This document shows, in pieces, positions 18,319 to 26,741 of a stretch of 64,000 nt of DNA. The stretch lies in the NCBI RefSeq assembly GCF_900119145.1, contig NZ_FPIY01000001.1:620001-684000 (forward strand), written 5' to 3'. The position numbers and the translations under genes are program-made. The first letter of the stretch is position 1; every line of letters starts with the position of its first letter. The DNA is from Cellulophaga fucicola. GTDB lineage: Bacteria; Bacteroidota; Bacteroidia; Flavobacteriales; Flavobacteriaceae. The notes beneath the pieces are model-generated. The model was not told the origin of the DNA, did not search any database, and was given only the letters and a program-made list of their open reading frames with translations.

Positions 18319-18627
18319 ATGAGAACAATAAGTATTATATTATTTGCTTTAGCAACAGCCGTTGTATCTACATTTACAACAGAAACTTTTACAGGGAGCT
18401 ACACTGGTTTAGAAAATGACATGTATGTTTTTACTACTGAAGAAGGAACAACTATGGAGTTTGATGATATTAGTCCGGAAGCATTAGAAAAATACAATAT
18501 TATAGATGAGGCTTTGGTTGGCAAAACATTTACTGTTAGCTATGAGTCTTTAACCTATACAGATGAAGAAACTGAAGAGGATATTGTAAAGTATACCATA
18601 GTAGATTTAGAGTTATTAGAAGAATAG
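18319..18627 (+). CDS. Small exported acidic protein, paralog 1
   Basis: 102 residues. A signal peptide (MRTISIILFALATAVVS) is followed by a short acidic domain of alternating beta-type sequence: TGSYTGLENDMYVFTTEEG, KTFTVSYESLTYTDEETEED and a C-terminal LELLEE. It aligns end to end with the next gene, so the two arose by tandem duplication. A 250-bp gap separates them, so each may have its own promoter. I do not recognise the family; the size and fold suggest a small OB- or SH3-like barrel in the periplasm. Confidence 0.75.
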   Translation: MRTISIILFALATAVVSTFTTETFTGSYTGLENDMYVFTTEEGTTMEFDDISPEALEKYNIIDEALVGKTFTVSYESLTYTDEETEEDIVKYTIVDLELLEE

Positions 18628-18877
18628 TTATAGGTATAACGCTCCAATTTTGCATATTAGCAATGCTACTACCTTATAATTAGCAATAATTTAAACATTT
18701 AACATAATTACATATAAAATACGCAATTCACTACTAATCAGTAAGTTATAAATCACAAATTGTTAAATTTGAAACAATTAAAGGTTAAAAATGCAAAAAC
18801 TTAACTTTTTGTAACATCTAAAAAATTATTGGCTGCGTAGATATATCAGTTATTAACCCTAAATAAATTTGAACACT

Positions 18878-19186
18878 ATGAAAACATTATCAATTGTATT
18901 ATTCGCTTTAGCAACTGCAGTAACTTCTTTAGTTTCTACAGAAACAGTAACTGCTACTTATGCTGGTTTTGAAAACGAAGTTTATCAATTTACAGCAGAA
19001 GATGGTTCTACTTTAGAGTTTCAAGGCGCTAGCGCAGAAGCTTTAACACAGCACGATTTATCTGATGATTCTTTAAAAGGAAAAACATTTGTAATTACTT
19101 ACGAAAGTGAGACTATTATAGATGAAGAAACAGAAGAGGAAATTACTACAAATATTATTGTAGGTCTAGAATTACAAGAAGAATAG
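18878..19186 (+). CDS. Small exported acidic protein, paralog 2
   Basis: 102 residues from ATG 18878. A TTG nine bases upstream is in frame, but the ATG start matches paralog 1 exactly (MKTLSIVLFALATAV against MRTISIILFALATAV). The mature region shares E-T-x-T-x-x-Y-x-G-x-E-N, LxGKTFxxxYES and DEETEEE with its neighbour. Unlike paralog 1, it has a strong terminator directly after it. Function unknown; the duplicate pair suggests dosage or partner diversification. Confidence 0.8.
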   Translation: MKTLSIVLFALATAVTSLVSTETVTATYAGFENEVYQFTAEDGSTLEFQGASAEALTQHDLSDDSLKGKTFVITYESETIIDEETEEEITTNIIVGLELQEE

Positions 19187-19212
19187 ATCTTATTTTTCTA
19201 TTAAATTTTACG

Positions 19213-19241
19213 AGCGCAGCTGTTAAAGCTGCGCTTTTTTT
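19213..19241 (+). terminator. Rho-independent terminator
   Basis: A perfect 9-bp stem AGCGCAGCT (19213-19221) / AGCTGCGCT (19227-19235) with a five-base loop, followed by seven T (19235-19241). It closes the small exported protein gene. Confidence 0.92.
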
Positions 19242-19389
19242 GTTTTTCAATAAAAATGCAACCTATTAATTTAGAAAGTCTTAAATATGAACTTGGTAAT
19301 AATGTTTTAACTTTAATATAATATTAGGTTTAAACATTTGATTTTTTCGTGTACTATATGTACCTTCAAACAAAGAAAACATTTGACCT

Positions 19390-19692
19390 ATGAACATAAA
19401 CTTTCACTACGACGGGGTTACAGCTAGTAACCGCTTAGAAATATTAATAGCTAAGAAAATTGACAAACTTTTTAATAAGTACGACTTTATTGTAAGTGCC
19501 GATGTGTTCTTTAAAAAAGAAAACACTAGCTCTCCAGAAAAAGGAAAAGTAATAGGTGTGCGTTTAAGTGCTCCTGGACCAAGATTGTTCTCGGAATCTA
19601 GTGAAGCATCATATGAAGCAGCTATTACATCTAGTGTAGATGATTTAAGCAGACAATTAGAAAAAAGAAAAGCTAAAATGAAAACGCATTAG
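19390..19692 (+). CDS. hpf: Ribosome hibernation-promoting factor, short form
   Basis: 100 residues, the length of the short HPF/YfiA class. The beta-alpha-beta-beta-beta-alpha fold is recognisable: MNINFHYDGVTASNRLEILI, then KIDKLFNKYDFIVSADVFFK, and a C-terminal helix ending KRKAKMKTH. It binds the 30S decoding region of idle ribosomes in stationary phase. There is no C-terminal dimerisation domain, so 100S formation would need another factor. Upstream, TTTG about 20 bp before TACCTTCA is a weak candidate promoter. The gene ends in a shared convergent terminator. Confidence 0.88.
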   Translation: MNINFHYDGVTASNRLEILIAKKIDKLFNKYDFIVSADVFFKKENTSSPEKGKVIGVRLSAPGPRLFSESSEASYEAAITSSVDDLSRQLEKRKAKMKTH

Positions 19693-19741
19693 TAATGTGT
19701 TTCCATTTTAGCTTTTAGCAACATTTAAATGTTGTTTAAAA

Positions 19742-19776
19742 AACTGTTAGTGTTTTAATACGCTAACAGTTTTTTT
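19742..19776. terminator. Bidirectional terminator between hpf and the E1 gene
   Basis: The stem ACTGTTAG (19743-19750) / CTAACAGT (19763-19770) is followed by seven T on the plus strand and preceded by A residues that give a T run on the minus strand. It overlaps the stop codon of the minus-strand gene. A second palindrome, CAACATTTAAATGTTG, lies at 19719-19734. Confidence 0.8.
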
Positions 19777-21731
19777 AGTTCTTGCTCAAATCGTTCTCTT
19801 GGTTGGTATTCTTTTTCTAAATCTTTAGCAAATGGTATTGGTGTTTCTATACTTGCTACACGCTTAACTGGTGCATCTAAATACTCAAAACAATTTTCCA
19901 TAACCATTGCAGAAATATCACTTGCAATACCGCCAAACATACTATCTTCTTGCAAAATAATAAGTCGACCTGTTTTTTGCACAGATGCATATATAGCTTC
20001 TGTATCTAAAGGCGTTAATGATCTTAAATCTAAAAGGTCTGCACTAATCTCTATATTATTCTCTAAGGTTTCTAATGCCCAATGTACACCTGCACCATAG
20101 GTTACAATAGTAACTGCACTACCCTCTTTTAAAAGACTTGCTTTACCTAGGGGTAATGTATAGTAGTTTTCTGGTACATCTTGGTATATGCTTCTGTACA
20201 ATGCTTTATGCTCAAAAAACAATACCGGATTTGGATCTTCTATTGCTGTTGCTAATAAACCTTTAGCGTCATAAGGAAAAGCAGGATAAACCACTTTTAA
20301 ACCTGGTGTTTTTGTAAACCAAGCCTCATTTGTTTGCGAATGAAAAGGTCCTGCGCCAACGCCACCACCACAAGGCATACGAACTACAACGTCTGCATTT
20401 TCTGCCCAACGGTAATGAGATTTAGCAAGTAAATTTACAATGGGATTAAAACCACTACTTACAAAATCTGCAAATTGCATTTCCATAACAGCTTTGTACC
20501 CATTAATAGACAAGCCCATTGCGGTAGAAACTATAGCAGACTCACATATTGGTGTGTTACGCACACGTTCTGTACCAAATTCGGCCACAAAACCATCTGT
20601 AATTTTAAATACACCGCCATATTCGGCCACATCTTGTCCCATAATCACAAGATTTTCATACTTTTCCATAGCTTGTTTTAAGCCTTCAGAAATAGCATCA
20701 ACCAAACGTATATTTTTTTCTATACCTACAGGTTTTATTTCTTCAAAATTAAATGGTTTAAAAACATCATATAACTCATTCTCTACAGTAGAGTTTATTT
20801 TAGGCTCATCAAAAGCAAGCTGTAAATTTTCGTTTATTTCGGTTTTAATAGCAGAGGTAATACTAGCAATTAAATCATCATCTAAAACTTTTTTACTTTT
20901 TAAAAAAGTTTCATAATTAGCTATAGGATCTTTTTTTGCCCATTCTTCTAATAAATTGTCTGGAACATAAGCTGTACCACTAGCCTCTTCATGACCACGC
21001 ATTCTAAACGTTAAAAACTCTATTAATATAGGTCTAGGATTTTTTCTAATGCTCTCGCACAATTCATTTACCTTAGTATATACCTCTAAAATGTTATTAC
21101 CGTCTATTTGGTAAGATTCTATACCGTAGCCAATACCTTTGTCTACCAAATGCTCGCAATAATATTGTTCTTTTGTAGGTGTAGACAAACCATAACCATT
21201 GTTTTCTATACAGAATAAAACAGGCAATTGCCATACTGCAGCAACGTTTAGTGCCTCGTGAAAATCGCCCTCACTAGTAGCGCCTTCACCAGTAAACACC
21301 GCTGTTACCTTACCATTGTCTTTTAATTTATTAGCCAAAGCAATACCGTCTGCAACTCCTAATTGCGGACCAAGGTGAGATATCATCCCAACAATATTAA
21401 ACTCTTGCGTACCAAAATGAAAGCTACGGTCTCTACCTTTAGTAAATCCGTTTGCTTTTCCCTGCCATTGAGAAAACAATCTATATAAAGGAATGTCTCT
21501 TGTAGTAAAGACTCCTAAATTACGGTGCATTGGTAAAATATACTCATTATTTTGTAAAGCGCTAGTAACACCAACAGAAATAGCTTCTTGCCCTATGCCA
21601 CTAAACCATTTAGAAATTTTGCCTTGACGTAATAAAATAAGCATTTTTTCTTCAATTAAACGTGGCTTTATCATACGTTTGTACAATAATAACTGCTCTT
21701 CTGAAGAAATAGTTTCGGTATTGAATTCCAT
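19755..21731 (-). CDS. Fused 2-oxoacid (branched-chain) dehydrogenase E1, alpha plus beta
   Basis: 658 residues that join both E1 subunits in one chain. The alpha part (about 1-325) carries the thiamine diphosphate motif TGEGATSEGDFHEALNVAA and the NN end (147-178). The beta part (about 338-658) begins IRLVDAISEGLKQAMEKYEN and carries GQDVAEYGGVF and the transketolase C-terminal domain. It decarboxylates branched-chain 2-oxoacids for the lipoyl E2, supplying branched acyl-CoA primers for iso-fatty acids, the main lipids of this group. E2 and E3 are not adjacent. The alpha/beta fusion is a known Bacteroidota arrangement. Confidence 0.9.
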   Translation of the reverse strand: MEFNTETISSEEQLLLYKRMIKPRLIEEKMLILLRQGKISKWFSGIGQEAISVGVTSALQNNEYILPMHRNLGVFTTRDIPLYRLFSQWQGKANGFTKGRDRSFHFGTQEFNIVGMISHLGPQLGVADGIALANKLKDNGKVTAVFTGEGATSEGDFHEALNVAAVWQLPVLFCIENNGYGLSTPTKEQYYCEHLVDKGIGYGIESYQIDGNNILEVYTKVNELCESIRKNPRPILIEFLTFRMRGHEEASGTAYVPDNLLEEWAKKDPIANYETFLKSKKVLDDDLIASITSAIKTEINENLQLAFDEPKINSTVENELYDVFKPFNFEEIKPVGIEKNIRLVDAISEGLKQAMEKYENLVIMGQDVAEYGGVFKITDGFVAEFGTERVRNTPICESAIVSTAMGLSINGYKAVMEMQFADFVSSGFNPIVNLLAKSHYRWAENADVVVRMPCGGGVGAGPFHSQTNEAWFTKTPGLKVVYPAFPYDAKGLLATAIEDPNPVLFFEHKALYRSIYQDVPENYYTLPLGKASLLKEGSAVTIVTYGAGVHWALETLENNIEISADLLDLRSLTPLDTEAIYASVQKTGRLIILQEDSMFGGIASDISAMVMENCFEYLDAPVKRVASIETPIPFAKDLEKEYQPRERFEQELKKLLAY

Positions 21732-21861
21732 TTAGCGGAAAATTTTATAAATTGAGAAATAAAAGTAACAAATAAGAAGAGATGTTGTTACAAAAATTAA
21801 TAATTTATCAGAAAATGTTAGATTATTATTAAATTTGAACACGAAAAAAATATATTAAACG

Positions 21862-22812
21862 ATGAGTTCTATTCCAAGTGTCAATTTGCAAGAATTTTTA
21901 TCTAACGATAAAGATCAGAAGCAAAAATTTATTCAAGAAATAGGGAATGCTTTTGAAAACATAGGCTTTGTTGCCTTAAGTGGCCACTTTTTATCTGATG
22001 AGTTAGTGGCAGATTTATATGAAGAAATTAAAGTCTTTTTTAATCAGCCTCAAGAATTAAAAGATAGCTATGAGATTGAAGGTATTGGCGGACAACGCGG
22101 ATATACTTCTTTTGGTAAAGAGCACGCAAAAGGTAAAAAAGAAGGAGATTTAAAAGAGTTTTGGCATTTTGGACAGTATGTAGAAAACGATCCAAAATTA
22201 GAAGCAGAATATCCTGATAATGTTTTAGTTAAAGAACAACCTAAGTTTAATGTTATTGGTGAAGAAACTTTTAAAATGTTAGAAAAAACGGCTAAGTATG
22301 TACTTAGAGCTTTAGCACTGCATTTAAATTTAGAAGAAACGTATTTTGATGATTATATTAAAAACGGAAACTCTATTTTAAGACCTATACATTACCCACC
22401 AATTAAAGATGAACCTAAAAATGCAGTACGTGCTGCTGCCCACGGAGATATTAACCTAATTACATTGTTAATGGGGGCACACGGTAAAGGTTTACAGGTT
22501 AAAAACCATAATGGTGACTGGGTAGATGCTATTGCACGTCCAGACCAACTTATGATTAATGTTGGTGATATGTTATCTAGATTAACAAACAACAAATTAA
22601 AATCTACGATACACCAAGTGGTTAACCCACCAAAAGAATTATGGGGAACTTCTCGTTATTCTATTCCGTTTTTTATGCATCCTGTTAGTGAGATGCCTCT
22701 AAATTGTTTAGAAAACTGTGTAGATGAAAATAACCCAAAACAGTTTGAAGATATTACAGCAGGTGAATTTTTACACGAAAGATTAATAGAATTAGGACTT
22801 ATTAAAAAGTAA
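21862..22812 (+). CDS. 2-oxoglutarate/Fe(II) oxygenase, isopenicillin N synthase-like
   Basis: 316 residues. The non-haem DIOX_N domain (about 5-120) is followed by the 2OG-FeII core with iron ligands His194, Asp196 (AAHGDIN) and His251 (STIHQVV). The co-substrate pair Arg265 and Ser267 (RYS) is also present, so a working dioxygenase is expected. The substrate is unknown; such enzymes are found singly across Flavobacteriia and are often simply labelled isopenicillin N synthase family. It is divergent from the E1 gene and followed by a strong terminator, so it is monocistronic. Confidence 0.88.
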   Translation: MSSIPSVNLQEFLSNDKDQKQKFIQEIGNAFENIGFVALSGHFLSDELVADLYEEIKVFFNQPQELKDSYEIEGIGGQRGYTSFGKEHAKGKKEGDLKEFWHFGQYVENDPKLEAEYPDNVLVKEQPKFNVIGEETFKMLEKTAKYVLRALALHLNLEETYFDDYIKNGNSILRPIHYPPIKDEPKNAVRAAAHGDINLITLLMGAHGKGLQVKNHNGDWVDAIARPDQLMINVGDMLSRLTNNKLKSTIHQVVNPPKELWGTSRYSIPFFMHPVSEMPLNCLENCVDENNPKQFEDITAGEFLHERLIELGLIKK

Positions 22813-22834
22813 TTCGTCTAAATACAATACATAA

Positions 22835-22890
22835 AAAACAACTAAATATATTGGTACAAATACATCAATAATTTAGTTGTTTTCTTTTTT
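22835..22890 (+). terminator. Rho-independent terminator
   Basis: A long stem AAAACAACTAAAT (22835-22847) / ATTTAGTTGTTTT (22871-22883), with an AT-rich apical loop that can pair further, followed by a T tract to 22890. It ends the oxygenase gene. Confidence 0.85.
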
Positions 22891-22944
22891 TACAAAAGAG
22901 TTAAACATCATCCTAAATTAAAAGAACAACCAATACATATTAAA

Positions 22945-23274
22945 ATGGATTTACAAGATCAGCTAAAAAACCTTTTTCCAGATCATGAACCTTCTAAAGA
23001 ACAAGAGAAAAAAGCACCAAAAACTGACATTTGGCTGCAAGATGATCCTATAATTTGTAAGTACGAGAAAAGAAAAGGTAAACCAATTACCATATTAGAA
23101 GGGTACACTGGAGCAGACGCAGATTTTAAATTATTAGCCAAAGAATTAAAGCAAAAACTTAGTGTTGGCGGTAGTTTTAAAAATGATAGTATTATTATAC
23201 AAGGAGACTATAGAGATCAAATAATGGCCATTTTAAAAGAGAAAGGTTTTAACGTAAAACGTGTTGGCGGTTAA
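22945..23274 (+). CDS. yciH: SUI1/eIF1-like translation factor
   Basis: 109 residues. The SUI1 domain lies at about 40-109, with KGKPITILEGYTG, then LAKELKQKLSVGGSFKNDSI and the closing IIQGDYRDQIMAILKEKGF. Known: YciH is the bacterial counterpart of eIF1 and can check start-codon selection in vitro. The N-terminal 35 residues are charged and probably disordered. Given how rarely Shine-Dalgarno sequences are used here, its role in start selection would be worth knowing. The gene is monocistronic. Confidence 0.9.
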   Translation: MDLQDQLKNLFPDHEPSKEQEKKAPKTDIWLQDDPIICKYEKRKGKPITILEGYTGADADFKLLAKELKQKLSVGGSFKNDSIIIQGDYRDQIMAILKEKGFNVKRVGG

Positions 23275-23343
23275 AATTGTTAATTTCTTTTTGATTATTT
23301 AGATAAAAATGTAATTTTAAGAGTTCAAATCTAGAATACTACT

Positions 23344-24276
23344 ATGGGTTCCATCTTACATATAACCAACGGAGATAGCTTTACAGATAGATTAAAAAAC
23401 TTACCTATAAAAGGAGATATTATTACTTGGAATGAGATGTTGTGCGAAGGCCCAACATTAAACAACGTGGGTAGTGAGACTTTTTGGAAGACAAGGTTCG
23501 ATTTTTTAAGCAAAAACTATAAAGTAACTAAAGCAAAATTTATAGATCGCACTTTAAAAGAGTACAGATCTTTATGTAACCACAAACAAGAAGATAAAAT
23601 TGTTTTATGGTTCGAGTATGATTTGTTTTGTCAGATTAATATGCTTGCTGTAGTAAGTTGGTTAAAAATGCATCGCAGGTATGCAGAAATATCTATAGTC
23701 TGTAGCGGAAAAATTGACGGCGAAACAAAGTTGTATAGTTTAACTGAGTTAACAGACGAACAATTACTTGCCCATTATGAAGAACGTATATTTTTAAGGC
23801 AAGATGATATAGAATACGCAGATTACATTTGGCAGTTGTATTGTAGTGATAATCCTATTAGGTTAGAAAACTTAACAGATTTTTCTAAATACAGATTTCC
23901 ATACTTAGAGCAAGCTATAGATCTTCATTTAAAACGCTTCCCTTCTATTAAAAATGGTTTAAATGCAGTAGAAAATAATCTTTTACAAGTTGCATCAACC
24001 AAAAAGCCAAAAACAAAAGACGAATTGTTAAGAGAGCTGCTTATAGCGAATAACAATTATGGTTTTGGCGATATACAATATAAAAAAATTATTACCTCTT
24101 TAAAACCTTTATTTGGCTCTTTTAATCCTGTTAAATTAACTAAAAAAGGAAAAGAAATATTAGACCAACAAACAAGTTATTATTCTTGTATACAGGATAA
24201 TGACGTTTATTTAGGTGGTGCGTTAAAGTATAATTTTTTATACAATACTGCCACAGACAGAATCCTTAAATTATAA
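23344..24276 (+). CDS. DUF1835 domain protein
   Basis: 310 residues. The N-terminus (MGSILHITNGDSFTDRLKN, then GDIITWNEMLCEGPT) and KIVLWFEYDLFCQINMLAVV are typical of DUF1835, a family of unknown function. No signal peptide or TM segment is seen, so it is cytoplasmic. It is one base from the nucleoside phosphorylase, which is itself five bases from a solute-binding-like protein, so the three form one transcription unit. The middle gene hints at nucleoside or base metabolism, but nothing in this protein shows an active site I can name. Confidence 0.8.
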   Translation: MGSILHITNGDSFTDRLKNLPIKGDIITWNEMLCEGPTLNNVGSETFWKTRFDFLSKNYKVTKAKFIDRTLKEYRSLCNHKQEDKIVLWFEYDLFCQINMLAVVSWLKMHRRYAEISIVCSGKIDGETKLYSLTELTDEQLLAHYEERIFLRQDDIEYADYIWQLYCSDNPIRLENLTDFSKYRFPYLEQAIDLHLKRFPSIKNGLNAVENNLLQVASTKKPKTKDELLRELLIANNNYGFGDIQYKKIITSLKPLFGSFNPVKLTKKGKEILDQQTSYYSCIQDNDVYLGGALKYNFLYNTATDRILKL

Positions 24277-24277
24277 T

Positions 24278-25144
24278 ATGCAATTAAGTCCATCGGAGTT
24301 AATTTTAAATGCTGATAATAGCATTTATCACCTTAATATTTTACCAGAAGACATAGCAACTACCATTATTACTGTTGGTGATCCCGACCGTGTTGGCGAA
24401 GTTTCTAAATATTTTGATACCATTGAACTAAAGAAAGGCAAAAGAGAGTTTATTACGCATACTGGTGTACTAAACGGAAAACGCATTTCAGTAATTTCTA
24501 CAGGTATTGGTACAGATAATATAGATATTGTTTTAAACGAGCTAGATGCTTTGGTAAACATAGATTTTACCACTAGAACAATTAAAGAAGAAAAAACAAC
24601 TCTAGACATTATTAGAATTGGTACTTCTGGAGCAATACAAAAAGACATACCAATTAATACATTTTTATTAAGTGAGTATGCTATTGGTCTAGATAGTTTA
24701 TTGCAATTTTACGATAGCAAGCACATACAAAATTCTGATTTACAAGATGCTTTTGTGGCACATACAGACTGGGCTAAAGACAAATCTACTCCTTATGTTG
24801 TTACTTGTGCTAAAAGTTTAGCAGACAAAGTGGCTTCAGATAAAATAAGAATGGGGTTTACAGCTACTAATGTTGGTTTTTATGGTCCTCAAGGAAGAAT
24901 TTTGCGTTTAAATACACAAGATAATGCACTTAATAGCAAGTTGGCTTCTTTTAGATATAACGATTTAAAAATTACCAATTTAGAAATGGAAACTTCTGGA
25001 ATTTATGGTTTAGCTAAGTTACTAGGACATAACGCTATTTCTTTAAATGCAATCTTAGCCAATAGAGCTACAGAAGAATTCTCTGTAACACCAGGAGAAA
25101 CTGTAGAAGAGTTAATAAAATATACCCTTAACAAGCTAACATAA
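24278..25144 (+). CDS. Nucleoside phosphorylase (uridine phosphorylase-like)
   Basis: 288 residues of the PNP/UDP phosphorylase superfamily. The phosphate loop ITVGDPDRVGEVSKYF (about 31-46), VISTGIGTDNIDIVLNEL and the base/ribose segment TNLEMETSGIYGLAKLLGH (about 234-253) are present. It would split a pyrimidine or purine nucleoside into base and ribose-1-phosphate. The METSG motif, with its ribose-binding Glu, is intact. It is middle gene of a three-gene unit. The base specificity cannot be read from sequence alone; uridine is the likelier substrate. Confidence 0.85.
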   Translation: MQLSPSELILNADNSIYHLNILPEDIATTIITVGDPDRVGEVSKYFDTIELKKGKREFITHTGVLNGKRISVISTGIGTDNIDIVLNELDALVNIDFTTRTIKEEKTTLDIIRIGTSGAIQKDIPINTFLLSEYAIGLDSLLQFYDSKHIQNSDLQDAFVAHTDWAKDKSTPYVVTCAKSLADKVASDKIRMGFTATNVGFYGPQGRILRLNTQDNALNSKLASFRYNDLKITNLEMETSGIYGLAKLLGHNAISLNAILANRATEEFSVTPGETVEELIKYTLNKLT

Positions 25145-25149
25145 TACTA

Positions 25150-25995
25150 TTGAAAACAGTAAAAATTATTGGAGTTCCAGAACATTTTAATCTTCCTTGG
25201 CACTTAGCTTTAGAAGAAAATGCTTTTAAAGATCGTGGTATAGATTTAAAATGGTCAGACATTCCGGAAGGAACTGGCAGAATGTGCCAAATGTTAGCAG
25301 ATAATGAAACAGATATTGCTATTATACTTACCGAGGGTTTGGTTAAAAGTATAACTGCTGGTACTAAAGCTAAAATAGTACAAGAATATATTGCTACTCC
25401 CCTTTTGTGGGGAATTCACGTTGGCGCCAATAGCAAACACCAAACCATTGAAGATCTAATAAATACCAAAGCTGCAATTAGTAGGTTTGGCAGTGGTAGT
25501 CATTTAATGGCTTATGTAAATGCACAAAATAATGGTTGGGATACAAACCAATTACAGTTTAAAATTATAAATAATTTAGATGGCGCAGTCACTGGTTTAA
25601 CAGATGGTACTGCAGATTATTTTATGTGGGAACATTTTACAACAAAACCTTTAGTAGACAATGGGACTTTTAGACGAGTTGCAGATTGCCCTACGCCTTG
25701 GCCTTGTTTTGTAATTGCTGCTACAGATAATTTTATTGCAGAAAACCCAGGTACTTTAGAACATATTTTAGAAGTAATTAATTTATATTCTGAAGAGTTT
25801 AAAAGTATACCAAGCATAGACAGAACGTTAGCCAACAGATACGAGCAAAAGTTAGAAGATATACAAGAATGGTTGTCTAAAACACGCTGGAGTCAGTCGC
25901 AATTAAATACAACAACATTACATAAAGTACAAGACACTTTATTGTCTTTAGACTTAATTGATAAAAAACTAGATAGTAAGTCTATTTTATTATAA
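25150..25995 (+). CDS. Cytoplasmic NMT1/THI5-like solute-binding-domain protein
   Basis: 281 residues from a TTG start five bases after the phosphorylase stop. The fold is that of periplasmic binding proteins of the SsuA/THI5 class (GVPEHFNLPWHLALEENAFK, then ISRFGSGSHLMAYVNA). There is no signal peptide and no ABC permease or ATPase nearby. It therefore probably binds or converts a small molecule in the cytoplasm, as MqnA/MqnD and THI5 proteins do with the same fold. Its operon partners suggest a base- or pyrimidine-like ligand; that is inference. Confidence 0.75.
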   Translation: MKTVKIIGVPEHFNLPWHLALEENAFKDRGIDLKWSDIPEGTGRMCQMLADNETDIAIILTEGLVKSITAGTKAKIVQEYIATPLLWGIHVGANSKHQTIEDLINTKAAISRFGSGSHLMAYVNAQNNGWDTNQLQFKIINNLDGAVTGLTDGTADYFMWEHFTTKPLVDNGTFRRVADCPTPWPCFVIAATDNFIAENPGTLEHILEVINLYSEEFKSIPSIDRTLANRYEQKLEDIQEWLSKTRWSQSQLNTTTLHKVQDTLLSLDLIDKKLDSKSILL

Positions 25996-26009
25996 ACAAT
26001 ACTATACAA

Positions 26010-26675
26010 TTACCATTCTATTTCTTTACTATTGTTATTTTTTAGAATGGTATTTGTTTTACTAAAATGTTTGTTACCAAACCAATAACCTCTATTTGCA
26101 CTTAAAGGTGATGGGTGTCCGGATGTTAAGATATGATGTTTTTTAGTATCAATTAATTTTGATTTTTTCTTAGCGTAACCACCCCAAAGTAAAAAGACAA
26201 TACCTTCCTTTTCTTCAGATATTTTTTTAATTAATACATCTGTAAAAGTTTCCCATCCTTTTTTTTGATGACTACCAGCTTCGTGCGCTCTTACAGTTAA
26301 AGTAGCGTTTAAGAGTAGTACCCCTTGTTTTGCCCATCGTTCTAAATTACCACTTTCTGGATATGGTATAGCTACATCGGTTTCAATTTCTTTAAATATA
26401 TTTAGTAATGATGGCGGATGTTTAATACCGTCTTTAACAGAAAAACACAATCCGTTAGCTTGGTTTGGGCCGTGATACGGGTCTTGCCCAAGTATTACCA
26501 CCTTAATATCTTTAAAAGAACACCAGTCTAAAGCAGCGTAAATTTCGTTTTCAGCAGGATAACAAGTTTGTGTAGCATATTCTTTGGTAACAAAAGAAGT
26601 TAGTTCTTTAAAATATTCTTTTTTAAATTCTGGCTCAACTACAGGAGCCCAACTTTTGGGTATACTTGCTTTCAT
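26010..26675 (-). CDS. ung: Uracil-DNA glycosylase
   Basis: 221 residues, the normal family-1 UDG length. It removes uracil from DNA, starting base-excision repair. The water-activating motif GQDPYHG has catalytic Asp65, followed by the Pro-rich loop KHPPSLLNIFKEI, the uracil-binding LLLNATLTVRAHEAGSH and the leucine-intercalation loop HPSPLSANRG with His187. All key residues are present. It converges with the preceding gene across 14 bp. Confidence 0.96.
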   Translation of the reverse strand: MKASIPKSWAPVVEPEFKKEYFKELTSFVTKEYATQTCYPAENEIYAALDWCSFKDIKVVILGQDPYHGPNQANGLCFSVKDGIKHPPSLLNIFKEIETDVAIPYPESGNLERWAKQGVLLLNATLTVRAHEAGSHQKKGWETFTDVLIKKISEEKEGIVFLLWGGYAKKKSKLIDTKKHHILTSGHPSPLSANRGYWFGNKHFSKTNTILKNNNSKEIEW

Positions 26676-26741
26676 TCTATACTAAGGCTAATTAATCCAC
26701 TAAAATAATACTATCTTTAAACCCTTGAAAAAATATACGCA

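Noticed and set aside
21830-21837. TAAATTTG as a -7 promoter element of the oxygenase gene
   Set aside because: It fits TAnnTTTG, but no TTTG or TTG lies at the right distance upstream; not strong enough to list.
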